From Bin5 sp009843665 (lineage in GTDB: Bacteria; Chloroflexota; Anaerolineae; Caldilineales; Caldilineaceae): a DNA stretch of 64,000 nucleotides. Where the stretch lies: contig OZ244818.1 in assembly GCA_965220285.1 (NCBI GenBank), forward strand, positions 4,402,001 through 4,466,000, read 5' to 3'. The position numbers and the translations under genes were made by a program. The number at the start of each line of letters is the position of its first letter. Position 1 is the stretch's first letter. Positions 44,087 through 52,684 of the stretch are shown one piece after another. The notes under the pieces were generated by a model. It searched no databases and was not told where the DNA came from. It was given only the letters and a program-made list of their open reading frames with translations.

Positions 44087-44524
44087 CTAGGGGAACGACA
44101 TTTCAAAGCGGGGGTCGGTCGCGGTCCTGCCCAACGGGGCAGCCAGCTCCCGCGTATAGTGGATGAGGGCGTCCATGGTAGCTGCAAAAAGGGTGAAGGA
44201 CAGGTCTGCTCGTGGCAAGTCCGCCAGCAGAGAAACGTCGCCGTCGCTGTCCGTAGCGAATCGGACTAGCCGTACCGACTGATTCAAGCTCAGCAACAGG
44301 GACGTAAGCTTTTCCCGGCACTCCGGCGCGGGAGCAGGAGTGAACGGTGTGACGGCAAAGTGCAGCCATTCCTCGCCGTCGGCCACATAGAGGTCAAACT
44401 CCTCGTCCTGTTCGTCGGCAAATGTGCTGCGCCAGATGCCGGCCTCGACCGTCTCGAACCCCCACTCGTATCGGTCAAACAGCGCTGGAATGTTCACAGG
44501 TTGCCAACTCACCGACGGCGGCAA
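44087..44524 (-). CDS. YbjN-like small protein
   Basis: A 145-residue acidic protein. The second half, LLLSLNQSVRLVRFATDSDG then VSLLADLPRADLSFTLFAATMDALI, has the spacing and residues of YbjN-domain proteins (type III chaperone-like fold). YbjN proteins are linked to stress responses and motility in enterobacteria; no function can be given here. The start is a TTG, with AGGAGG 15 bases upstream, which is rather far; a later GTG is possible. It lies between the menorin-like gene and a small CxxC protein on the same strand. Confidence 0.6.
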   Translation of the reverse strand: MPPSVSWQPVNIPALFDRYEWGFETVEAGIWRSTFADEQDEEFDLYVADGEEWLHFAVTPFTPAPAPECREKLTSLLLSLNQSVRLVRFATDSDGDVSLLADLPRADLSFTLFAATMDALIHYTRELAAPLGRTATDPRFEMSFP

Positions 44525-44543
44525 AAATGGGTCTGTATTCCTC

Positions 44544-44822
44544 CTACCCTCGCACGCGAGTACCCAGATGACGCAGACGTGAGCGAGGATGATCTATAGC
44601 CAGCGATACTTCATCGGCAGTCAGTCCGGTTGCCGCCTCAAGATCCATCATTGTGCGATAGGAGCTATCGGTTAAAGCCAGTAGCTTCTCGCGCTCAAAC
44701 TCGCTTAGCTTGTGACCGATGAGAGTCGCCTCCGGATTTTCGAGAAGCTTGCTCCGGCAGTCAAGGCACATCCAGGTATGACCGATAAGAATTAGGAAAT
44801 CTCTGACCCTGACGTTTGACAT
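44544..44822 (-). CDS. Small CxxC protein of unknown function
   Basis: A 92-residue protein that I do not recognise. It contains WMCLDCRSKLL (one CxxC pair) followed by two helix-rich segments, KLSEFEREKLLALTDSSYRTMMDLEAATG and LTADEVSLAIDHPRSRLRHLG, which could form a helix-turn-helix-like unit. GGGAG stands before the ATG at a proper distance. The stop is only 19 bp from the YbjN-like gene start, so the two are probably co-transcribed. Confidence 0.6.
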   Translation of the reverse strand: MSNVRVRDFLILIGHTWMCLDCRSKLLENPEATLIGHKLSEFEREKLLALTDSSYRTMMDLEAATGLTADEVSLAIDHPRSRLRHLGTRVRG

Positions 44823-44956
44823 GCGAAGTCTCCCGGTTCGTCCTCAGACCATCCTGTCTTCTGCTGCCCTAGCAGTTTCGTTACTCCACCTGACCAACCG
44901 GGCATCGCCGCGCCTGGCGAAGCTGATCTACGCTCTTCGGTGAGGGACCGAATGAA

Positions 44957-45769
44957 CTATGGAGTCTGTTCCAGTGCTGACCCGATTTCAATGGCCGGGT
45001 GCTCTACCACGCCAGCCTTTTCAATCGGCCAAATAGCTAGCCACGCTTTGCCGATGACAAACTCCTGCGACAGCTGGCCCCAGGTGCGCGTGTCGGACGA
45101 CGCTGGGCGGTTGTCTCCCAACACATACAAGAATCCGGGTGCGACTGTCTGCGCCGGAATATCTCGTGCAATCGGGACCTGGTCATACGGCTCTTCTATT
45201 GTCAGCCCATTTACAATGAGGACGCCGTCTCGAAACTCTACCGTGTCACCCGGCAACCCGATAACCCGCTTTATGTAGTCCTGTGACGGATTGTTGGGGT
45301 AATGGAACACAATGACATCTCCCCGCCGGTACTCACCCAATCGGTAGGCCAGCTTGTTTACAAGCAGATACTGGCCGTGTTGGAAGTTCGGCTCCATCGA
45401 CTGGCCTTCGATCCGGTAGTTCTGCACAAGGCTGCGGATCACAAGGAAAATGAGGATCGCAAGAACCACAGTCTCCAAAGTCTCCCGCAGCAGAGACTTT
45501 AGCCCCGGATCATCATCGTCGCGCCGCTCTTCATCTGGCGAAACATGCCCGTCACCTTCCGACCTGACGCCGCCGGTTGGGACCGCGGCCGCCATTCCAT
45601 TGGCGCCGCGGATTGGCGTTTCATGTACCCGTTCCATCGTAGGCCGGGACGGCAGCTGTTCCACAGACGATAGGTCACTCTCAGACGCAAGAGACGCGAC
45701 GCGGTCACTCACGGCCGAATTCTCGGATTCCGTCTTCGGCGCGTTCAAGATTTTCTTATCGTGGCGCAA
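44957..45769 (-). CDS. lepB: Signal peptidase I
   Basis: Type I signal peptidase that cuts Sec and Tat signal peptides at the outer face of the membrane. Motifs: one membrane helix VVLAILIFLVIRSLV (101-115), GQSMEPNF with catalytic Ser124, RGDVIVFHYP, DYIKRVIGLPGD with Lys167, and VLGDNRPASSDTR. The 95-residue acidic N-terminal region is unusually long. The first start is TTG 45769 with no ribosome site; ATG 45637 (before ERVHETP) is another possibility. A likely promoter lies at 45829-45858. Its product is needed for the many exported proteins in this window. Confidence 0.93.
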   Translation of the reverse strand: MRHDKKILNAPKTESENSAVSDRVASLASESDLSSVEQLPSRPTMERVHETPIRGANGMAAAVPTGGVRSEGDGHVSPDEERRDDDDPGLKSLLRETLETVVLAILIFLVIRSLVQNYRIEGQSMEPNFQHGQYLLVNKLAYRLGEYRRGDVIVFHYPNNPSQDYIKRVIGLPGDTVEFRDGVLIVNGLTIEEPYDQVPIARDIPAQTVAPGFLYVLGDNRPASSDTRTWGQLSQEFVIGKAWLAIWPIEKAGVVEHPAIEIGSALEQTP

Positions 45770-45828
45770 TGGCTTGGGTCCGGTTTCGTGGCGTAAACGA
45801 CCTCTTCCAAGGGCGAGAGTCTATGTAG

Positions 45829-45858
45829 ATTATATCACCCGACTTTGACGGCAAACAA
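45829..45858 (-). promoter_or_regulatory. Candidate lepB promoter
   Basis: On the minus strand TTGTTT (45858-45853), an 18-bp spacer and a consensus TATAAT (45834-45829), about 60 bp before the lepB start. Confidence 0.45.
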
Positions 45859-46045
45859 TCGGGGTATGAAGAGCGCCAAGTCATCTTCTTGGCGACCCCG
45901 GCCCCGGTCTGAGTGGACCGGGGGGTGCTTCCAGTAATTCGGAGGAGCGCAGAGCTATTCTTTCCCGTAGACTCCGCGTTCCAACCCGGGTCAAACATTT
46001 CCAAATCGCTGGGATATTCAGGGCTTATCCTCTCGCAACGGCCCG

Positions 46046-46077
46046 TTATCCCAAATGAATAACCCAATTATCCCAAA
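46046..46077. repeat. Direct repeats TTATCCCAAA
   Basis: TTATCCCAAA occurs at 46046-46055 and 46068-46077 (22 bp apart), with a related TAACCCAA between them at 46060-46067. Confidence 0.55.
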
Positions 46078-46268
46078 CTGAGCTGTTTCCCGACGTGACT
46101 CCTCAGCCACTGTCAGTTCGCGAGCTGGAATGAGGCGAAACCTGCCATTGCTCACGCCTTGCCGACACTGCCCACTGCAATGGCCACCATAGACGTGCAA
46201 GGAAAACTGCAAGACTACTGCAAATCCCGATGGCGGAAGCCCCACTACCGGAGATCGCTTAGTTGCTA

Positions 46269-47708
46269 CTATCTGAGAATATATCGAGTCCCTCGTTTGT
46301 CGCCGATCTTTAGGAGTAGCTTTTTGTCCACTAGGTCGACCAGGTCAAGTCGTAACGTTTCCGCTCCCACATGAGTGCACAGCTGCCTGTAGTCCCGGTT
46401 GCTTATGCTCCCGTTCGCCTGCACAAACTGCATGGCCTTTAACTGGCGTTCGTTCATGTGCTGTTCCCATTCGGGGATGATCTTCTCCAGGTCTTTCCGG
46501 TTCTGCAATGTGACCGAAAACCGATGGCTCTTCGCATCGAACAGCGGAGGCGGATGGCCTGCTGCCACCATGTCCTCGATCATGCGGTCAACACCCAGGC
46601 CCAGCTCCTCGATATAGCCCCACTGGTAGAGCCCGTTGACCAGACGAGGATTGCGGCTGTAATGTTCCTCAACAATGTTCTCGATCGTAATATACGCCGG
46701 CAAACCGCCAGGACTGATGATCTCCAGGCTGTCTGGGCGCATGTGGATCTCAACGCTGCTTCCCCTGAGGCGATAGTCCCGGTGGCAGACTGCATTTACC
46801 AGAGCTTCACGGACGGCAAATGGGGGATATTCCGTCTGATCTTCCCGCTGCAGCCCCTTCACCACGGCCTTCTTGCCCATCTCTTCCCAGATGACCCGCC
46901 AGCCGCGCTCGACAATTCGGGCCAGTGGGCCCGTGATCTCTTCGCGGCGGCCATAGCCGAATGAACCGGCGTCGCTCCCCAGGTAGACTGTTGCCTCGGA
47001 GCCGGCCGACTTGGCCAGCCTCGCCCTCTCGTCCGTTCTGAAGGCGCCAGGACTGTCATCAAATTTAACAAAGACTGCCCGGCTGTGAGGCAGAAACAGC
47101 TGGGGCTCTTGCCCAAATAGGAGCATCCCGCTTACCGTCGGTGATCCGTCAGGGTCTATGGCGCCAATCTGCTGCAGCAGCCTGTTCTTGGGCAGAACGG
47201 CCCCGCGCGGGTTGCGCTGCTGCCTCCTCTCGAGATACTCGTCGATTACCTCCTCGTCCAGGTCCTCCCTGGCAGAACCGGGCACGACTTCGGTCTCAAA
47301 CTCACCCATCGCCCGATTCCCCACCAGTATCTCCAATTCCGACGGGCTGAGCGGTCGGTTTTCACTGCCGCGGCGAACCAACGCCCGGCCGTCAGAAAGA
47401 ATGTGCAACTCGCTGCTGCGATCGACCCGTAACAAAACTACAGGTCCTGAATTCGTCTCCTCCTGCTGCCACGCCGTTCGCATTGGCGGACGGCAAAGGG
47501 CAAGGGCCGCCCGCAACGCGCCCTCCACATCATCCCCTACCAGTTGATCTCCTCGGCTGCCGTTGGAGTCAACCCCCAGAACGACAGTACCGCCTTCACC
47601 ATTGGCGAAGGCGACGAGTGTCTCAGCGAGCGAGTCAGGAGTGAGGCTGGGCAAAAAGGCGTGTCGCGGCCCGGGCCCTCGGTCCACCAGCGAGCGAAGG
47701 TCGGACAT
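46269..47708 (-). CDS. AlbA_2/HATPase_c_4 transcriptional regulator-like protein
   Basis: A 479-residue protein. The N-terminal AlbA_2 (Schlafen-related) domain shows LAETLVAFANGEGGTVVLGV and RRGSENRPLSPSE. A GHKL-type ATPase module follows (FAVREALVNAVCHRDYRLRG and LEIISPGGLP), and the last 65 residues look like a winged helix. Such proteins are annotated as ATP-dependent DNA-binding regulators or helicase-like proteins; mechanism is mostly unknown. It starts 18 bp after the gyrA stop on the same strand, so transcription with gyrA is possible. Confidence 0.88.
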   Translation of the reverse strand: MSDLRSLVDRGPGPRHAFLPSLTPDSLAETLVAFANGEGGTVVLGVDSNGSRGDQLVGDDVEGALRAALALCRPPMRTAWQQEETNSGPVVLLRVDRSSELHILSDGRALVRRGSENRPLSPSELEILVGNRAMGEFETEVVPGSAREDLDEEVIDEYLERRQQRNPRGAVLPKNRLLQQIGAIDPDGSPTVSGMLLFGQEPQLFLPHSRAVFVKFDDSPGAFRTDERARLAKSAGSEATVYLGSDAGSFGYGRREEITGPLARIVERGWRVIWEEMGKKAVVKGLQREDQTEYPPFAVREALVNAVCHRDYRLRGSSVEIHMRPDSLEIISPGGLPAYITIENIVEEHYSRNPRLVNGLYQWGYIEELGLGVDRMIEDMVAAGHPPPLFDAKSHRFSVTLQNRKDLEKIIPEWEQHMNERQLKAMQFVQANGSISNRDYRQLCTHVGAETLRLDLVDLVDKKLLLKIGDKRGTRYILR

Positions 47709-47726
47709 CGTGTAGTGCTCCCTAGT

Positions 47727-50351
47727 CTATTCGGCTACTGCGACGGGCGGTGTACCATTTACGGCTTCGCCGGAACTATTGGCCTCTGCCCCCTCTACTT
47801 TTCGGATCAGGTCCTCGTGCCTGAGTACGGCCAGCGCCGCAACCGTATCGCCTTCATCCAGATTGACGATGCGCACACCCATCGCAAGACGCCCTATACG
47901 GCTGATTCCGGATACCGCGGTTCGCAACACAATGCCGTTGCCGGTGATTACGGTAATCTGATCCTTCTCACTGACCACTCGCGCTGCAATGATTGGGCCG
48001 ACTTCACCCAGCTTGGACCGGTCTGTCGTCCAGACTCCCTGAATGTATCGGCCCTTCGTCACGTATTCGTCTAGCGGCACACGCTTGCCGCATCCCAGCT
48101 CGTGCAAAACAAACAGGTCTGCATCAGGCCGCACTACATCAAACCCCGTGACCAGATCATCGCCAAGCAGACGCATCGCCCAGACACCGGCCGCCGTACG
48201 GCCCATGGCTCGCACCTGGTCCTCCTGCATCCGCAGCGCCTTGCCGCCGCGTGTGACGATCATAAACTCCTGGCCGCCATTCGTTAGTTGTGCCCACTCG
48301 AGCGAGTCGTCTGGATCCAGATTCATTGCGATGACGCCGCTCGGACGAACATTCGATAACGCTGACACCTTCACACGTTTGATTCGAGCCTTACGCGTCA
48401 GGAGCGTAATGAAAGAGGCCTGCTCAAAATCGCCCAGAGTCAACATCGTCGTGACCTGTTCATCAGGCTGAAGTGTGAGAATGTTGGCGATATGAGCCCC
48501 CTTGGAGGTGCGGCTGCCCTCCGGCAGCTCGTAAACGCGGCTGCTGTAGACCCTTCCCTTATTCGTAAAAAAGAGAATATGGTCCAGTGTACGCGCGAAG
48601 CGCAGGTCCATGACTTCGTCCTGGCCCCGTGTCGACATCCCCCTAACCCCGCGTCCCCCTCGACCTTGCGCCCGGAAGCTGTCGGCCTCCATCCTCTTGA
48701 TGTAAGAGTTGGCGCTGAAACTGATTAGAACGTTTTCCTGAGGAATTAAGTCCTCATCACTGAAATCGCCGCTGGCGAAATGTAGGATGCCCGTACGCCG
48801 TTCATCCCCATATTTTTCCTTCATCTCTACGATGTCGTCACGGATCAAGCCGCGAATCTTTGCCGGATTGGCCAGCAGGTCTTCCAGATAGGCGATGCGC
48901 TCCATTACCTCCTGATACTCATCTTCTATTCTCTGCCGTTCCAACGCCGCCAGGCGTCTCAATTGCAGGTCCAGGATCGCCTGGGCCTGAACCAGACTCA
49001 GACTGAACCTTTCCACAAGCTGCGTCCGCGCCTCCTCCGCACTCGCCGCATTGCGAATCGTGGCAATGACTTCGTCAAGGAACTGCAGCGCGATGCGCAA
49101 CCCCTCCAGGACATGCGCCCGCTCGCGCTGCTTGGACAGGTCAAACTCGGTACGCCGCGTTATCACCTCAAACCGGTGATCAATGTAGATGAGCAGTGCC
49201 CGCCGCAAGCCCAGCGTCACCGGCCTGCCGTTGAGCAGCGAAAGGGCATTGACACTGAAAGTTGACTGCAGTGGGGTAAACTTGAAGAGTCGGTTCTGTT
49301 CCTTTCTGGGTGACGCACCGCGCTTCAGTTCGACGACGATTCGCATCCCGCTCCGATCACTCTCATCCCGCAGGTCGCTTATGCTGTCCAGTCGTCCCGA
49401 CCGGGCTAACTCGGCGATCCGCTCCAGCAATGTCGTCTTGTTGACCTGGTACGGGATCTCCGTGACGATTATGCGGAATCGGCCGCTGTCCGACTCCTCA
49501 ATCTGCGTCCTGGCGCGCACAAGTATACGGCCGCGACCGGTGGCAAATGCATGCCGGATCCCTTCCGTCCCCAAGATCTCGCCGCCGGTTGGGAAGTCGG
49601 GTCCTTTCACCAGATTCATCAATTCTTCAAGGCCGATCTGCTCACGCCGTTCCCAGTTGTCGATCACATGGGCCACAGCGTCGCAGATTTCACTCAGGTT
49701 ATGTGGAGGGATATTCGTGGCCATGCCCACGGCGATGCCGCTTGAACCGTTGACCAGCATGTTGGGCAGTTTCCCGGGCAGTACCAGCGGCTCTTCCAGG
49801 CTGTCATCGAAATTCGGTCCCCAATCGACCGTATCCATTTCGATATCCTGGAGCAGCATCTCCGTCAACTGCGCCAGCTTGGCCTCCGTGTAACGCATCG
49901 CTGCCGGGCTGTCGCCGTCGATCGAGCCGAAATTTCCCTGGCCGTTTACCAATGGGTAGCGCAGACTGAACTCCTGCGCCATGCGCGCCAGCGCATCGTA
50001 GACCGCCTGATCGTTGTGAGGATGATACTTGCCCAGCACCTCTCCTACGATGCGGGCCGACTTCTTGTAAGATGAGTTCGCCCGTAGCCCCATGTCGTGC
50101 ATGGCATACAGGATGCGGCGGTGAACCGGCTTCAGCCCGTCGCGAGCGTCAGGCAGAGCTCTCGCCACGATTACGCTGACCGCATAGTCAAGAAATGCGG
50201 TGCGCATCTCATCTTCGATAGAAACTTCCTCGACGCTCTGGGCAAACAACCCGTTGCCATTGGCCCCGTTTCGGGAGGTCGGATCGTGCGGTAAGCCGCC
50301 CATTCCATTCTCACCGGGGGCCGCGTCGTCTATGCCGTTTGACTCACTCAT
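47727..50351 (-). CDS. gyrA: DNA gyrase subunit A
   Basis: An 874-residue type IIA topoisomerase breakage-reunion subunit. It has DGLKPVHRRILYAM, the active-site AAMRYTEAKL with Tyr154 that attaches to DNA, and six C-terminal beta-pinwheel blades. A GyrA box near residue 562 reads QGRGGRG rather than the usual QRRGGKG, which still points to gyrase rather than topoisomerase IV. The quinolone-determining region reads HPHNDQAVYD. About 35 acidic or Gly-rich residues precede the conserved start. gyrB is not in the window; rplI lies upstream. Confidence 0.96.
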   Translation of the reverse strand: MSESNGIDDAAPGENGMGGLPHDPTSRNGANGNGLFAQSVEEVSIEDEMRTAFLDYAVSVIVARALPDARDGLKPVHRRILYAMHDMGLRANSSYKKSARIVGEVLGKYHPHNDQAVYDALARMAQEFSLRYPLVNGQGNFGSIDGDSPAAMRYTEAKLAQLTEMLLQDIEMDTVDWGPNFDDSLEEPLVLPGKLPNMLVNGSSGIAVGMATNIPPHNLSEICDAVAHVIDNWERREQIGLEELMNLVKGPDFPTGGEILGTEGIRHAFATGRGRILVRARTQIEESDSGRFRIIVTEIPYQVNKTTLLERIAELARSGRLDSISDLRDESDRSGMRIVVELKRGASPRKEQNRLFKFTPLQSTFSVNALSLLNGRPVTLGLRRALLIYIDHRFEVITRRTEFDLSKQRERAHVLEGLRIALQFLDEVIATIRNAASAEEARTQLVERFSLSLVQAQAILDLQLRRLAALERQRIEDEYQEVMERIAYLEDLLANPAKIRGLIRDDIVEMKEKYGDERRTGILHFASGDFSDEDLIPQENVLISFSANSYIKRMEADSFRAQGRGGRGVRGMSTRGQDEVMDLRFARTLDHILFFTNKGRVYSSRVYELPEGSRTSKGAHIANILTLQPDEQVTTMLTLGDFEQASFITLLTRKARIKRVKVSALSNVRPSGVIAMNLDPDDSLEWAQLTNGGQEFMIVTRGGKALRMQEDQVRAMGRTAAGVWAMRLLGDDLVTGFDVVRPDADLFVLHELGCGKRVPLDEYVTKGRYIQGVWTTDRSKLGEVGPIIAARVVSEKDQITVITGNGIVLRTAVSGISRIGRLAMGVRIVNLDEGDTVAALAVLRHEDLIRKVEGAEANSSGEAVNGTPPVAVAE

Positions 50352-50832
50352 TCACGTTCTCCTGCCACTATGTCGTTCCGTGTCATGATCTCCGCCATCA
50401 ACAGTCTAGGAGGTTCCGCCCTTGAGCCCGGTCGAAATCAACTCCCACCTAAAGGCCCTCTGTGACCTGAAGCCGGCCTCACGAACTGGGGAAATAGCGT
50501 GCGCTCTGGGCCCTGCTAGGCGGGGCTTTTGCCACCATTTAGTATACCCGATTTGTCCGAAATTGGCTAGCGAAATCGGCCTGATGCCGGTACCGCGCCC
50601 ATCCTCGTACAAGCCCTCGCAAAAGGCAGAGAAGGGAATAAATCCATCATACAGGCTGAATTTTCGGGCCGTTCTGAGGAGAAGATTAATAGTCTCAGTT
50701 GGTCGAGACTGGTGAAAGTCCTGCACCAACTGCAGCGCAGATTCGTCCTGCCCGTACAAATAGAAACGGACAGGGTCTGCGCCCTGTCCGTCACTGATTC
50801 TGAGTAATATGCGATTCGAGCGACCGCTTCGA
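50352..50832. other. Non-coding region between rplI and gyrA
   Basis: About 480 bp with the rplI terminator and no credible gene. A 151-residue minus ORF (50406-50861) runs through that terminator and has no domain. Confidence 0.6.
50759..50791 (-). terminator. Rho-independent terminator after rplI
   Basis: ACGGACAGGG (50766-50775) pairs with CCCTGTCCGT (50782-50791) around TCTGCG. On the minus strand the stem is followed by TTCTATTTG. Confidence 0.75.
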
Positions 50833-51426
50833 TCAGCTTGTTGCGCCGTCCTCCCCAGCATCTACATCGGATCCATCGTCCACCAATTCAGCCACTGCTT
50901 CCGCTTCGGCTTCCGCTTGGGCCGCTGCCTCACGGTCCTGTTCCCGCTGTTCTGCATCCGCCCAGCTCTCGCCCTCCCGTACGACCGCAACACGAAATGT
51001 CGCATCTACTTCGGCCATCAGCCGAATAGTCACGTCGTACAGCCCTAACTCCCGAATTGGCTGGTTCAAGGCGATTCGCCTTCGGTCCACTTCGAATTCG
51101 ACCGTCTCCTCCAACTTTGTGGCGATATCCGATGTGGTAATCGAGCCATACAGCCGGTCGTTCTCCCCTGCTCTCACGTTGAAGAGCAGTTGCTGGCCGG
51201 TGAGGACCTCTGCCTGGGCATCGGCATTTGAGCGCTCCTGCGCTCGCTTCCGTATTGCCGCCTGACGGATATCCTCCGCCTGCTTCAGAGCGCCTTTTGT
51301 CGCCAGTATCGCCTCTCTGCGCGGCAGCAGATAGTTGCGGGCATAGCCTCTTGCCACAGTGTGGACTTCGCCAGCAAGGCCCAAACTGGGAATATCTTCG
51401 GTTAGCAGTACCTTCATTCGAGCCAT
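50833..51426 (-). CDS. rplI: 50S ribosomal protein L9
   Basis: A 197-residue L9. The N-terminal rRNA-binding domain is typical (MKVLLTEDIPSLGLAGEVHTVARGYARNYLLPR), followed by the long connecting helix and the C-terminal domain with LYGSITTSDIATKL. The last 45 residues are an added acidic, Ala/Glu-rich tail, so the protein is longer than the usual 148-150. ATG 51426 (MARMKV) has AAGGAA upstream; starting at the second Met (51417) would give the standard N-terminus. L9 binds domain V of 23S rRNA and limits frameshifting. The usual rpsF-ssb-rpsR partners are absent. Confidence 0.96.
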   Translation of the reverse strand: MARMKVLLTEDIPSLGLAGEVHTVARGYARNYLLPRREAILATKGALKQAEDIRQAAIRKRAQERSNADAQAEVLTGQQLLFNVRAGENDRLYGSITTSDIATKLEETVEFEVDRRRIALNQPIRELGLYDVTIRLMAEVDATFRVAVVREGESWADAEQREQDREAAAQAEAEAEAVAELVDDGSDVDAGEDGATS

Positions 51427-51717
51427 CGTATAGTCTTCCTTCCCGTCTCCAGCGACTGCTCAGGCTGAACCGGCCTGCTATCCTGCATGAAACAGGACAC
51501 GAAGGTCAGTTGCCACTATGTACCGGGCTGTGACCCACTCTTGCTTTGAAGGGCGCGATCCGTTTACTTCCCCTGTAGCAAAGCCTCCATTTGATAGGTA
51601 TACTACAACCACCTATTGTACACGGGCTGCGGATTGGCGCCAAAAAAACGAGGCCGCCAAATGTATGACTTTATGCGGCCTCTACCGACTCAAGCCGCAA
51701 TTTCAGGAGGTCGGACG

Positions 51718-52425
51718 ATGAAACGGGAACGCGTACTGATTGTTGAAGACGAACCAGCCGTTGCCAGGGGTCTGGAGTACGCGCTGAAACAGGAAGGCTT
51801 CGAAGTCTTCCGGGCCGATTCAGGGGCGAAGGCACTGGAAATGACCAGTAGGGAACAGCCCGACCTCATTACTCTCGACCTGCGTCTACCCGATATGAGC
51901 GGCTATGACGTCTGTCGCGCACTTCGTTCGCAAAATCACCGCCAACCCATCCTGATGTTAACCGCCAAGGATGAGGAACTTGACAAAGTTCTCGGCCTCG
52001 AGCTGGGCGCCGACGATTACATGGTCAAGCCCTACGGTCTGCGCGAACTGGTGTCCCGCATTCGAGCACTATTGCGCCGCGCTTACGGCGAACTGGCCGC
52101 CCAGTCCGAAAACCAGGTTCATCGCTTTGAGGGCCTCGAAATCGACCTGACGCATCTGGAAGTGCGGCTGGAAGGAGAAATCGTTGAACTGACGCCCACC
52201 GAGTTTCGACTCCTTCACTACCTTGCAGCCAGGCCCAATGTGCCGGTCAGCCGCAGTGGCTTGGTCGAGGCCGTGTGGGGTTATGAAGGCGATGTCAACA
52301 GCGACCGAACTGTCGATGTACATATCCGGCATCTGCGTCAGAAGATTGAGCGCGACGCGGCCAATCCTATACGATTGGTGACAGTGCGCGGCTTCGGTTA
52401 CAAGTTTCAGGGAAGGAGGATGTAG
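51718..52425 (+). CDS. OmpR/PhoB-family response regulator
   Basis: A 235-residue regulator. The receiver domain has the acidic pair in VEDE (10-12), phospho-acceptor Asp54 in LDLRLPDM, Thr82 and Lys104 in YMVKPYG. The C-terminal winged helix shows ELTPTEFRLLHYLA, SRSGLVEAVWGYE and RTVDVHIRHLRQKIE, then TVRGFGYKF. ATG 51718 has a perfect AGGAGG. Its kinase is most likely the one at 54142, with a PDZ protein gene between them. Confidence 0.96.
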   Translation: MKRERVLIVEDEPAVARGLEYALKQEGFEVFRADSGAKALEMTSREQPDLITLDLRLPDMSGYDVCRALRSQNHRQPILMLTAKDEELDKVLGLELGADDYMVKPYGLRELVSRIRALLRRAYGELAAQSENQVHRFEGLEIDLTHLEVRLEGEIVELTPTEFRLLHYLAARPNVPVSRSGLVEAVWGYEGDVNSDRTVDVHIRHLRQKIERDAANPIRLVTVRGFGYKFQGRRM

Positions 52426-52684
52426 TCCCCTGCTTTCAATTCTAAATTGACCGGAGGTCAGGCTGAAGACGCTGCATCCGACAGCTCTGAAACTACGCTG
52501 TCGGCACTGCCCGTCATCCTGACCAATTGAATCGATGCGACCTTCCTTCGGGCCTGATCGAAACTCTTCTTCTTTATTGCGAAACCTTAATGCAAAGGCA
52601 ACCTGTCTTTCAATTTGGGGCGCTACACTGTAACCGTAGGCAGTGGAAAACCGCAATGTGTAGCACAGCCACAAGGAGAAAGAG

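Larger units (their letters stand above)
45770..46268. other. Non-coding region upstream of lepB
   Basis: About 500 bp with no gene. It holds the lepB promoter, a hairpin CCCCGGTC-tgagtg-GACCGGGG (45902-45923) and a set of direct repeats at 46046-46077. Confidence 0.55.

Noticed and set aside
46269..47708. Antiphage Schlafen-type defence gene
   Set aside because: AlbA_2 plus HATPase plus winged helix is a common regulator architecture, and it stands by itself between gyrA and lepB without defence partners.
50406..50861. A 151-residue minus-strand ORF between rplI and gyrA
   Set aside because: It runs through the rplI terminator hairpin and overlaps the rplI 3' end, and the protein has no recognisable domain.
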